Origin: Selaginella moellendorffii
Taxonomy: Eukaryota; Streptophyta; Lycopodiopsida; Selaginellales; Selaginellaceae
Direction of reading: 5' to 3'
DNA length: 64,000 nt
NCBI RefSeq assembly: GCF_000143415.4
Contig: NW_003314289.1
Location: 846,035-910,034 of the forward strand
A model generated the notes under the pieces. That model ran no database searches. It was not told the origin of the DNA and saw nothing but the letters and a program-made list of their open reading frames with translations. This document shows positions 25,946-36,103 of the stretch, one piece after another; the stretch's first letter is position 1; every line of letters begins with the position of its first letter. Made by a program: the position numbers and the translations under genes.

Positions 25946-26690
25946 TAGTGGACTTGGCCACTCTATGTAGGTGCTCTTTGCAAATCATGAAACTCCATCA
26001 GCAATCCTCCCTCATGGTTGGTGCTTTTTACGACACCAAGCATTATACTAACCACAGTAGATTTTAATTCTTTTTGTCTTGGGTTAGAAGTAAGTGCTCA
26101 CAAAAAGCACCAATGATCGTGGAATGGCCCTGGTGCCAAAACAGTGGCTATCGGCAAGGAATGTTTGCGTGTCATTACTGCCTCCTTCCATGGCCAGCAC
26201 TGCCATGCCTGGGATCCATTACAGGCGAAGTACACTGGGAAGTTTGCATTACCTTCGAAAGCTGTAGTAGTTGCTTCTGCAAGTGGCCTCGTATGCATCC
26301 ATAGGGGCCTCAACTCCTCTGTGATTCACCTGATGGTGAGCAATCCAGTGACCCAAGAGTGGAGCCAACTACCACCGCTCCATCTGGAAGAAGGTCGAGT
26401 ATGTGATCGACTTTAACATGCTGTTGAAGTCGGCCTGCTTTAAAGTTGGCTTGCTCGGTCTCGGAGTGATGACTATTTCTATGACCTTAGTATCCGGGAT
26501 TGTATGACCTTAGTGATCACCGGGGAAGTAGTGCGTACAAAGGGCATGGGAGACAATGTCGAACAAGGTGGAAAGATCCTATGCCAGGCTACAACGAGCT
26601 CTGCGTAGTCGATGGCTATGGCGTGTGGAAAGTTGATGACAAAGGTGGCTTGGTTACAGTCTCGTCCTGCGTGGTCATCCTGGGCATTGT
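25946..26690 (+). pseudogene. Broken paralogue of the adjacent F-box/kelch gene
   Basis: Collinear with 27340-28240 but shattered: the F-box part (DLATLC and CKSWK region) is at 25946-26010, the VTQEWS strand at 26340-26365, and the VDGYGVWKVDDKGGLVTVS segment at 26608-26665. There are stops, frameshifts and a large deletion between 26410 and 26480 where the parent has about 250 bp. A MITE-like block interrupts it at 26018-26113. It lies in the same orientation about 600 bp before the intact copy, so it is a tandem duplicate that died. Confidence 0.8.
26018..26113. mobile_element. MITE-like insertion with perfect 12-bp terminal inverted repeats
   Basis: A 96-bp block absent from the intact paralogue begins TTGGTGCTTTTT and ends AAAAAGCACCAA, a perfect 12-bp inverted pair, with further imperfect pairing inward. 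No clear target-site duplication is visible, so the superfamily is open. Confidence 0.55.
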
Positions 26691-27277
26691 TCAGCTTCTC
26701 GTCCAGGCGTTGGGACGGAGTGCCCGTTAGATTTAAAAGTTTCATATTAGTATAATTTATCTGGAGTTGTGAGTGGCAATCTTTCTATCGAATGGCTCAG
26801 TCACCTCTTCTTGTAGCCAATGTGTAGAACCATCAGCCATTCCTGATTCAAGCGCGGCAAAAATTTCGCTAGTGACAGGATCCATGGCGATCAACTTACC
26901 GCTTACCGCGTGTTTGTAAGAGCTCAAAAAATTCAAGCAGAGAAAGATCAATTTTCTTCGTCTTCATTATTGGATTCGTCTGATTTTCAGACAAAGAATC
27001 AGACGAAGAAAAGAAGAAATGAAGAGTGTTTTTTCTGGAGGTTGGCTTGATAGTTTTCGGCTTAAGCCTTCATTTGCCCTATAAAAGCTTAAGAATCCAC
27101 GAAGATCAAACTGTTTCGCTACTAAGCACGTGGATCTGGATCGCATTGGAGTTCAGAAAGTGCGTTCGTAACAGCAAGTGTGACTGGAATTTGTCGGACA
27201 TAATTTTGTAAAAATCCGCGTTTGTGATCCTTTTTGGTCATTTATAACCTTGGTAACAAAGGGAAAGACCTAAAAGC
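26691..27277. other. Promoter side of F-box/kelch gene; short hairpin
   Basis: Holds an 11-bp perfect hairpin at 26973-27006 (TTCGTCTGATT with AATCAGACGAA around a 12-nt loop). A minus-strand ORF at 26757-26951 contains a phrase that could be F-box-related debris, but the link is too weak to call. Confidence 0.35.
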
Positions 27278-28444
27278 ATGAAGAGAAGAAAAACGCTGTC
27301 GGAGCTACTCGGTCAAGACGACATTTTGGAGGCGGTTCTTACCTTTCTGGACTTGGCCACACTGTGTCGGTTCTCTGTGGTCTGCAAGTCATGGAAATCC
27401 ATCATCAGCAATCCATCCTTTCGCCGTCGGTGGTGTCAAAATAGTGGAGAAAAGGAATCTTTGCGCGTTATGACCACTTCCTTGGATGGCAAGCTCTGCG
27501 CCCGGGATCCATTACAGGCGAACCATATTGAGAAGTTTGCAAGACCTCCACAGGGCGGTCATGTCATTGCTTCTGCAGGTGGCTTGGTATGCATCGACAC
27601 GAGCTATGATCTCTCTAAAGATGTGTTTCACCTGTTGGTGGCCAATCCAGTAACCCAAGAGTGGAGCGCACTACCAGAGCTCCATTCAGGGGACGTAGAA
27701 AGAAGGCCTTTTGTGGGAGTGATCAGTGCCTCCATGTTTGTTGACAAAGTTGGCTTCAAAGTCGGCCTGCACTTTACCGACCCCGACAGTTCAGGCCACT
27801 GGTGCTACATCTACGACTCGGCAAAACGAGCGTGGTCTTCTCTCCCCAAGCTCCCGCTCTCGCCAACCTACATTAAGATGAGGGAGCAGTGGAATGGAGA
27901 TTGTGGAGAGGCCAGCTTTCCAGACATGGACGACTTCTTCTATGACCTTAGTATCCTGGGATTGTACGACTTTGGCCGCACCACATGGATAACGGGAGAA
28001 GTTGTGCGCAGCCTGAGGATTACAACAGGCCTGGAAGGCAGGGTTGAACAAGATGAAGAGATCCTGCGTTGTGTTTTGCCACGTCCCGGTTGCTGCGCGG
28101 CGAGGCTGTGGGAGCACAATGGGCAGCGATACTTTGCAAGCGGCTGGGTGAACGCGGGAGGCTTCCGCGACCATTTTGGTGGAGTTGATGGCTATGGCGT
28201 GTGGAAGGTTGATGACAAGGGTGGCTTGGTTACAGTCTCAGCAGTGCTCTATAAAGCCATTTGTGATCAAGCTGGGCGGGTCCATCATAACATCCCTTAC
28301 TGTTGTTCTACCCACGCAGAGGGCAATCTCGTCACCTTTTCACAGACAAACCTTGTCTGTGTTTACAACTTGAGCACAGGGCGATGGGGCGGAGTTGGCA
28401 CAACTAAGGGAGTGATTTATCGCCCATCTTTCAGGACACTTTAG
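27278..28444 (+). CDS. F-box/kelch-like protein, intronless
   Basis: One uninterrupted ORF of 388 residues. The F-box is at about 14-52 (DDILEAVLTFLDLATLCRFS then CKSWKSII). The rest has kelch/F-box-associated beta-propeller strands, such as VANPVTQEWSALPEL, SAKRAWSSLPKL, GVWKVDDKGG and VYNLSTGRW. It likely serves as a substrate receptor of an SCF ubiquitin ligase. Lack of introns and the dead tandem copy upstream fit the rapid birth and death seen in plant F-box families. Target unknown. Confidence 0.85.
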   Translation: MKRRKTLSELLGQDDILEAVLTFLDLATLCRFSVVCKSWKSIISNPSFRRRWCQNSGEKESLRVMTTSLDGKLCARDPLQANHIEKFARPPQGGHVIASAGGLVCIDTSYDLSKDVFHLLVANPVTQEWSALPELHSGDVERRPFVGVISASMFVDKVGFKVGLHFTDPDSSGHWCYIYDSAKRAWSSLPKLPLSPTYIKMREQWNGDCGEASFPDMDDFFYDLSILGLYDFGRTTWITGEVVRSLRITTGLEGRVEQDEEILRCVLPRPGCCAARLWEHNGQRYFASGWVNAGGFRDHFGGVDGYGVWKVDDKGGLVTVSAVLYKAICDQAGRVHHNIPYCCSTHAEGNLVTFSQTNLVCVYNLSTGRWGGVGTTKGVIYRPSFRTL

Positions 28445-28592
28445 ATCTAAACGGAAATGTTTCTTGGATAAAACTTCAAGATCCATCGAGTTCAATATAT
28501 ATAGCAAGTGTTTTGTAAGTTCCTGAAATATCTTAAACAAATTGGTTAAGGATAATCATTTCTACAAGTTGTTGCATTATGGCTTAGGGCTC

Positions 28593-29428
28593 ATGTCGAG
28601 TTTGAGAACTTCGTCATGGTGGAGCGTCTCTTGTGCTAGTGCTCGCTCAGTGGTACTTCCATTTCTCGTTGCTTGGACGTTCTTTTGCTTACTCGAATTT
28701 TTCTCTAGAGGCCTGCCAAGATTAAGGTCCTGACCGTGGGGAAATCCCCAGACCCTGGCGTCCAAATGCTTCTGGATGGATATAGTCGGAAGATTCAGCG
28801 ATACTGTGGCTTCCAAGTAGTGCAAGTCCGACCAAATCCAAAAAACTCCAGGCAAGTCTTGACATTCTCTCCAAGTTTTCCGGATCTTTTTCATTCCCTT
28901 GCAGCGATCCAAAGGTCCAGATCGAGGCCGAGAGCGAGAATGCCATGCGAAACATCTCAACCAGCGACTGGGTACGAGAAAAGTTTTGGTTTTCTCCGTT
29001 TGAAGGTTTGCGCGAGAAAAATCCCCAGGTTGCAGTGCTGGATGAAAGTGGTCGAGACGTAACTTCGCTCGAGCTCGCAGACTTAATCGCTGATGCAGCA
29101 AACAACGTAAGCTTTGCTTTTCTCCAACTTCTTTTTTTGTGGGTCTTCGAGTTTTCCATTCTTTGTTCTTGGGATCAATGTCAAAGCAGTGCAGCTCATC
29201 GCTACTTTTCTGTATTGGTGGACCATACGGACACGGCTCTCGCGTCAAAACTCGCGCAAATGTGACACTCCGGCTATCCTCGCTGGTCCTCAATCACCAA
29301 GTCGCTCTTATCGTCCTCGTCGAGCAAATTTATAGGTGCGAATCCATTCGATTCTTCGTTTCACGATCTAAACCTCCCAGCTTTTTAGATCCTGGACGAT
29401 CCTGAGAGGCGAAAATTACCACCACTGA
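28593..29428 (+). CDS. Organellar RlmH-type rRNA (pseudouridine-N3) methyltransferase
   Basis: Six exons: 28593-28652, 28709-28851, 28905-28971, 29029-29106, 29190-29335, 29389-29428, giving 177 residues. A Ser/Arg-rich N-terminus of about 22 residues suggests organelle targeting. The SPOUT-fold family signatures follow: AKIKVLTVGK, VAVLDESGRDVTSLELA, FCIGGPYGHG (the SAM-binding knot) and the C-terminal LRGENYHH. Bacterial RlmH methylates pseudouridine 1915 of 23S rRNA; the plastid or mitochondrial large rRNA is the inferred target. The second intron uses a GC donor (AG|GCAAGT), needed to keep the frame. A 238-codon ORF on the opposite strand is a shadow. Confidence 0.85.
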
Positions 29429-29891
29429 AGAGGAAAAAGTTCCATTTTTCTTTGCTTTCTCGAGCAAATCTAAGCTGGAAGATCCCTCACTAGAGTGGAG
29501 GAGAAAACTTCAAACGATGACCGTCCGATCGGGGCTTATAATCGAACGGTGGTAAGCCTAGTGGGGCTTCCTTTATTTTTATTTTCTTCCCCTTGTGTTG
29601 GAGAAAGAAGGGCGGAGCGCTCCATGATTCGTCACACTGGGCGTGGATGGGAGCTGGCGAGATTCTAGATCGCGTCACAGGTCTCTAGCAGGCGCCATTG
29701 ATAGCAAAAGCCAGGGTTCTTTGGAGCGATCTCCATTCTCCACGCGTCTGGAAGAATTTCTTGGATAATCTTGCCCGGATTGTCGAGCGGGCACTAGTTT
29801 AGTCGCGGTGGCAGGGTGTTTTGGACCGATCCTGTCGCTGCTAATTGATTTGGGAGTGATTCTGGCGTAGGGGAAGAGATTCTTTACTCCG
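29429..29891. other. Intergenic region, RlmH 3' end and AFG1 promoter
   Basis: No additional gene recognised. The sequence from about 29690 onward is GC-richer and may be AFG1 5' leader. Confidence 0.35.
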
Positions 29892-32190
29892 ATGAGGGCT
29901 GGATCGCGCAGATTGTGTAAAGCTCTTGCGCAGGCAGCTACCAGAAGGGATTTTTTCTCTAGGGAAGTTCTCGAGACCAGCGCTCCGGTTTATTGTCAAG
30001 GCAGTGAAAGGATTTTCACCCTCCAAAGGAGATTGGCGAGTTCTACTATCGACACAAAGAACAATCATCCTGGTAATTAACTCTATTTCTCGTTTTTCCT
30101 TTTTAACTTTTAAAGCTCAAACATTCTATCCAGCTTCCAGGCCTCCAACTCTAAAGAGTGGAAATTCGAGAAGTTTGGAGCTAGAGAGAGCGGGACCTTT
30201 GGTCGAGTATGAGAGAAGAATTTCTTCTGGGCACCTTCTCCCCGGAGATAAATATCAGGTACGCTTTGGAAGCTTTTTTTTTCTTCCTTCCATTCATTTG
30301 CCTGTTTGATTTTATTCATGTAGGAGGATGCCTTGCGAGCTCTGCAAGCTCTGTTTGACTTGCTCAAAAGCACTGCTGCGGAGAGTAGGCTTGATAGAAC
30401 GAGTGCCGAACAATCTCACGGAAGGTTTTAATACTTTTGGTAGAGAGACCACTTGATTTTCCAGCAAGCTAATCAGTCTTCTCTCATTTTCTTTTCAGAA
30501 GCAAGAGCTGGTGGTCTGAGTTGCTGTCTCCAAAACCATCCGTGCCATCAGTAAGAGGCCTCTATTTGTATGGCGGCGTTGGCACCGGCAAGACGATGCT
30601 AATGGATATGTTTTACGAGCAACTGTGAGTTTTCTCTTGGTTTCATGTTTTGTTTAACGTGATGGGTCAACAAGTGTAGGCCTTCGACGTGGAGAAAGAG
30701 GAGGTTACATTTCCACGATTTCATGCTGAATGTTCACAGTCGCTTGCAAGTAAGTCAACGTTTTCTATTTTTCAGTGCTTCCTTCTCCTTATTTTCTGTC
30801 GAAGTAAATGATTTTCTAGAAACTCAAAGGTGTGACTGATCCACTAGAGATGCTCGCTGAGGAGCTTTCGAAAGAGGCTGTCATTCTTTGCGTGGACGAG
30901 TTCATGGTAAGTCAATATCACAAGCTTTTTGCTTTTTATTTTTTGCTGGCAGCCTTTATCAAGCTTTCGCCACGCAGGTCACTGACGTTGCGGACGCATT
31001 AATTCTCAACAGGCTGTTTGGACATCTCTGGAGCAAAGGGATTGTAAGTCTGTCTTTTGTTTCTTTGTCGGCAAGGTTAATCATGGAAAACTTTATTCAG
31101 GTTCTGGTATCCACTTCTAATCGAGCTCCTGACCAATTGTATGAACGGGGCTTGCAAAGGGACTTGTTTTTACCGTTCATTGCATCACTAAAAGTAAGTC
31201 AACTTTCTCTGAGTGCGTGAGTGAGTGAAACTCCCTGTTCAGGAGCGCTGCGTGGTCCATAAAGTTGGATCCCCTACAGACTACAGAAAACTCAATGCAG
31301 TGAGTATTTTTTCTTGTGTTATTAAGTAGTAGTTATCTGAAAGGGAATTTGTGTATCATTGTGACAAGGTTGAGAAGGGGCTTTATTTTGTTGGAGAAGG
31401 AGCGTCTGAGATGCTCAAGGAAAAGTTCCGCGTTGTAACAAATGGCGAATTTACTGCACCAGCAACTGTTGAAGTTGTCATGGGACGCAGGCTCAAGGTT
31501 TGATACGACTTCTTCGTCTTACATTTCGTGATATATGCTTGGTTGTTTCTCAGGTTCCTATCTCCGCTAATGGATGCGCATATTTTCAATTCTACGAACT
31601 TTGTGAGATGCCGTTGGGTGCAGCGGATTATTTCGGTCTATTCAGTACGTGTTTCCGAACTAAGCATGTCGATTCTGTAGATCCGATCACCTGTGACTGC
31701 AGACCATTTTCATACTCTCTTTCTGGAGGGCGTCCCAGTATTTGGATCTCATAATCGGGTCGCGGCTTATAGATTCGTTACCTTGATAGACGTAAGTTCG
31801 TGATGTTCGTCCTTTGCGGATAAACTCAGTATATCTCTCCAGGTTTTGTACGAGAACAAGGCTCGTTTCGTCTGTTCCGCCGAGGCTCCTCCAAAAGAAC
31901 TGCTCGAGCGGATTGTCACAATCGCAGACGCTCCGAAGCGTACGTCGTCAAGGTCCGCTCGGAACGACGATGCGGATTTACTCGTGGATAACGAGCTGGG
32001 ATTCGCGAAGGAGCGAACTATCAGCAGGTAAATCTTCGCTCTAGCGGCTTGTTTTCTTGTGCTCAACCAGTTGGAAATTTTCGTGTCAAGGTTGATCGAG
32101 ATGCAAACCAAGGAATACATTGATGATCACGCAGCGTCTCGTCTTGACGATGACAATGATAGCCCAGTGGCTACAGGCACAGATTCGTGA
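29892..32190 (+). CDS. AFG1: AFG1-like mitochondrial AAA ATPase (LACE1 family)
   Basis: Fourteen exons: 29892-30072, 30116-30258, 30324-30424, 30499-30624, 30680-30749, 30820-30906, 30978-31043, 31101-31193, 31243-31299, 31369-31497, 31554-31644, 31703-31791, 31843-32027, 32091-32190, giving 505 residues. An Arg/Ser-rich N-terminus looks like a mitochondrial presequence. The ATPase core has Walker A GGVGTGKT (about 168-175) and Walker B VILCVDEF (about 228-235), followed by [30 protein letters not shown] and FCELC-like strand [16 protein letters not shown]. The family helps degrade or process inner-membrane complex subunits. The C-terminal tail after about 465 is acidic and unconserved. Confidence 0.92.
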
Positions 32191-32314
32191 TGTTTGCCAC
32201 AAATAAAATTCTGTATTTCGAATATTCTGGAGTATGCTAGCATATTTTTGGTCACTGCTTTTAAATTTGAAAATGGCGCCAAATCGGCAATTTAGGGCAG
32301 GATAAACCCTAGCT

Positions 32315-34563
32315 ATGAGGTTCGAGGATCTGGCGCTCAGCGCCGAGACGCTGGCTGTGCTGCGCGGCAATGGCTTCTACGATCTCACGCCAGTTCAGGA
32401 GCGCATTATCCCGCAGCTCTGCCGCGGCCAAGACGCGCTCGTTTGCGCCGTCACGGGCTCCGGTAAGACGCTTGCGTTTGTCGTCCCCATCGTTGAGATC
32501 CTTCGCAAGCACTCGGCTTCCTTCCATCCAGGACAGGTTAGTATACTTTTGTGTGTGTGTTCTACGTAGCTCTTCTTCTTTTTCTCATTTTTCTCGTGTT
32601 TATCTGTTCATTGTGGTTGCTTCCATCTTGTTCTCTTTTCCTTGCGTTAGAACTCTTTGCTTTTCTTCCTCATGGTTTGTAACTTGTGTGAAGGTTGGAG
32701 CGATTGTTGTGGCACCGACCAGAGAATTGGCGTCTCAGATCTTTGATGTGTCGCGGCCCTTCTTTGCAGGCCTAAACGAGTTTGATCCTGTGCTGCTTGT
32801 TGGTGGTGCCGACGTCTCTTTAGATGTTTCCAGCATCGAGAATTGCCCCCGAGCAAAAGTTTTGGTTGGCACTCCTGGCCGCCTGCTGGACATCATGCAG
32901 CGGTGTTCTTCTCACTTGGATTTTTCTTCCTTGAAGGTACTCAAAACTGAGATGACCCCTGGTGCCAAAGTGTTTGAGCTACGCAGGTTTTGATTCTGGA
33001 TGAAGCGGACCGGCTGCTTGAGATGGGACACGATCGTCGCGTCTCGGAAATCATCAGTCTGCTTCCTGGACAACGGATAACCGGGCTTTTCTCTGCGACG
33101 GAAACAAAAGAACTTGCGGTGAAAGCTGGTGTCCGGCAGGAATACAGCTTTCAAACGAAAAAACAGACTCCTTCGACACTCAGTGTACAGGTAAGCGTAT
33201 TTTATCGATGAGGAGAGCACTAACTCCGACTTCTCGCAGTATCTCATCAGCGATGCTGATGAAAAGTCCTCGCAGTTAGCACAATTCCTTCTTGAACACA
33301 AGTCCAAGAAAACTATTGTGTACGTCTTTCTCATGGTTTTATCTGTTAAGCTTACGTTGCTTAGAATATGACACTATGACAGATACTTTATGACCTGCGC
33401 CTCCGTGGATTACTGGGGAACCATCCTTCAGAAGGTTGATATCATGAAGAATGTGTCGATCGTGGTGCTACATGGTAAAATGAAACAGGTGATATTTATT
33501 TGCGTTTGATGTCCGTTTTTACCATGAACTATTGCAGAAATCCCGTGAAAATGCCTTGCAAAGATTCACCGACATGCCATCGGGTGTGCTCTTCTGCACT
33601 GATGTCGCTGCTCGCGGACTCGATATACCTGGTGTCGACTGGATTGTGCAGGTAAACGCTTTGTGATAAAAGTTTTGAGGCTCGCTTCGTAACACAGTAA
33701 TTTGAGTCATCTTGTCCAGTATGATCCTCCTCAAGATCCAAACACGTTTGTTCATAGAGTCGGGCGTACTGCAAGAATTGGACGCGTTGGCCATTCTGTT
33801 GTGTTCCTTCTTCCAAAGGTACTTGAAACCATGTAAAGCGTCTAAGGGCTGCTTTGAGTGTCCTTACAGGAGGATACGTATGTGGAGTTTCTGCGCATAA
33901 GGAACGTTCCCGTCGAAGAGAGAAACAAGCCGGAGGCGATGGATATCATTCCAATGGTTTGTGTGCTGTTTGAAAATGCCATTGCCTGACTTTCTGGTGT
34001 TCATCGCAGTTGCGTGCAGCCGCTGAAAGTGATCGAGATGTAATGGAGAAGGGACTGAAAGCATTCGTATCGTATTTTCGAGCGTACAAGGAGCACCACT
34101 GTAACTACATTTTCCAGTACGTAGCGGTCGTTAAGTTCCGTCGTGTTTTGATCTTTCGATGTTTAGGTGGAAGAAACTGCAGCTTGGCAAGATTGCCATG
34201 GGCTTTGGTCTCTTGCAGCTACCTTCGATGCCAGAGCTAAAGCGAGGCATTTTCACGTCGCAACATTTTGTCCCCGTCGAGGGGATAGATTTCAGTGCTA
34301 TCAAGTACCGGTACGTGTTCCTCGACTTTCTCTTCGCCTACTCATCGGTCTTTTATCCGTTCAGTGACAAATCGCGGGAGAAGCAGAGGCAAAGGGAGCT
34401 AAAAGCTGCTCCTCGCAAACGTTCCAAGCCCGAGAAATGTTCCAAACAAGACAAGAAGAAGATCGCAGCTGTGAAGAAGCTCCCCGGCAAGAAAAGAAGC
34501 TTGAGAGACATGGAAGAGCTGAATGAAGATTACCGGCAGTGGAAGAAACAGCGACAAAAGTGA
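32315..34563 (+). CDS. DEAD-box RNA helicase, DDX55/SPB4 type
   Basis: Eleven exons: 32315-32536, 32694-32936, 32987-33190, 33240-33319, 33383-33488, 33538-33651, 33720-33818, 33870-33956, 34010-34116, 34167-34310, 34365-34563, giving 534 residues. Motifs in order are Q motif ([12 protein letters not shown]), I AVTGSGKT, Ia APTRELA, Ib [32 protein letters not shown] region, [10 protein letters not shown] and [12 protein letters not shown]. The DUF4217-like segment ([19 protein letters not shown]) and Lys-rich C-terminus mark the SPB4/DDX55 subgroup, which acts in 60S ribosome assembly in the nucleolus. An AAACCCTAG telo-box lies 5 bp before the start. The strand after motif III is shortened (around [11 protein letters not shown]), the only unusual spot. 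Confidence 0.92.
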
Positions 34564-34621
34564 GCTAAGCTTTCCTTTTCTCATTGTATTCAAGCTTACT
34601 ACGCTGTTGAGAGGGAGCGAG

Positions 34622-35785
34622 CTATGTCTTGGGCAGCACGAAGCCCAGGCCTTTCCCCCAACCAAGCGCCGGACGGCATGCGGTGACTCCTTTGCCCAGC
34701 CGGATCTGGCCTTCTCTTCCGGTGCTCACGTCCAGGCAGTAGACCTCCTTCTCCGCATAGAAAGCGTAGAGAAATCCTTCACACAGCACGAAGAAAAGCT
34801 TAGAAACGTTGGTCAGTGTGATCACCTTTTGCGCGCTCGACTTCCACGCTCGGATGGGCCACTGGATGCGATGCGCAGCGATCCACTCTCCGCGGCCATG
34901 GAGCTCGAAAACCTGGATGGACTCTTCCGCGGGGCAGCAAAAGATGGCGCTCGACTCGGACACGCCGAAACATCCCTGGCGATGGTCGGGCGCTTGGATG
35001 CCGCTCACGATCAGCGTGGAGAGGTCGAGAAGGAACATTTTCGCTGCCGGGGACGCCGCGTTTGCGATGAAGACGATCTTGTCCCCGCCGATGGCATGCG
35101 CCTGGTACTGCTCGGCCCGAGAGAGAGCGCCGGCGCAGGGCTTCCTCTCCCATTCCCAGCTCGAGGGAGCGTCGGATGCTTGGGGCTTGGCCGCGGGGAT
35201 CGTGAACACGGCGATGCGATCGGGGGCGATCCAGGAGATTGCCGCCACGCTCTCGCCGCCGTCCTTGCAGTGGAGGAGCACGGCATGGGCACACTGCGCG
35301 TTGAGCGCTGGCAAGAGGACGGCCGATCCCTGCGTCGGGGAGAAGAGGGCGAGTGGCTGGGGGCCAGGAAAGCTGTCCACCAAGATCGAACCGGATCGAG
35401 ATATCGCCACGAAGTTGTCGATGGTCGGAGAGGCATGGACAGTGCGCACGGTGGCGTCGCCGTAGCTCGCGAGGTGGATGGAGCCTGGCTTGATCTTGGC
35501 GGAGGCGTTGAGCAGGCGCAGCCTGGACGATCCGTGCGCGAAGGTGACGAGGATCTTGTGTGGATCGCTGGCGCCGCAGAGGATCCCAAGAATGCGCTTG
35601 TCGCGCAGCACATCGGAGCTCATCAGCGCCTTGCACACGGTCTTGGATAGCAAGAGATTCTTCCAGCCCAAGAATGCGGGCATCCTCTCCACGACGAACG
35701 CCACCACATCGTGAGGAAATGTCGAAGCTTTGGTGGAGAAAGGCGAGGAAGCCATAGCCGTGAAGCTGTGAAGCCGCGAAGCCAA
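34622..35785 (-). CDS. F-box-like protein, intronless
   Basis: One ORF of 387 residues, with a second Met at position 11 that could be the true start. A divergent F-box lies at about 23-65 (TFPHDVVAFVVERMPAFLGW then LSKTVCKALM). The C-terminal 300 residues have repeated beta-strand pattern (IAVFTIP, IVFIANA, IQVFELHGRGEWI, VYCLDVSTGREG) suggesting a propeller, but no kelch signature is clear. It is tail-to-tail with the DDX55 gene, 58 bp apart. The long plus-strand ORF of 375 codons opposite is a GC-driven shadow. Confidence 0.7.
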   Translation of the reverse strand: MASRLHSFTAMASSPFSTKASTFPHDVVAFVVERMPAFLGWKNLLLSKTVCKALMSSDVLRDKRILGILCGASDPHKILVTFAHGSSRLRLLNASAKIKPGSIHLASYGDATVRTVHASPTIDNFVAISRSGSILVDSFPGPQPLALFSPTQGSAVLLPALNAQCAHAVLLHCKDGGESVAAISWIAPDRIAVFTIPAAKPQASDAPSSWEWERKPCAGALSRAEQYQAHAIGGDKIVFIANAASPAAKMFLLDLSTLIVSGIQAPDHRQGCFGVSESSAIFCCPAEESIQVFELHGRGEWIAAHRIQWPIRAWKSSAQKVITLTNVSKLFFVLCEGFLYAFYAEKEVYCLDVSTGREGQIRLGKGVTACRPALGWGKGLGFVLPKT

Positions 35786-36103
35786 GAACCACGATCACGA
35801 AACCAAGTGCATTGTATTTGTATGCTGGCGCGAGCACGGCCGGGATATTCCTTTGTGACGTGTCTAAGTCAACGCATCTTTGACGAGATCTAAAATATTC
35901 TAACGGCTCACAGGTTTAGGGTTCAATTCCGGACAGCAAGAATAAAAATAGTAAGAAATAATAAAACAAAACCGAAGAAGAAGAAAATAGAAATTAAAGG
36001 CAAGGATTTTTGAGGAAGCAAATATTTTAAATTTACTTTTCATCGAATTACAATTTTGTATATAAAAGATATGTATCGTTGATTTAAAATATTTCAGTAA
36101 GTT
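35786..36103. other. Short AT-rich spacer
   Basis: Lies upstream of the F-box gene and downstream of the RWP-RK gene, both minus strand. AAACCC-like and A-rich tracts are present at 35926-36000; no gene seen. Confidence 0.35.

Noticed and set aside
28577-29293. 238-codon minus-strand ORF
   Set aside because: It lies antisense to the spliced RlmH exons and introns, carries no known motif, and its length follows from lack of stops opposite GC-rich codons.
34523-35650. 375-codon plus-strand ORF
   Set aside because: Antisense to the intronless F-box gene; its composition mirrors the other strand and it has no domain.
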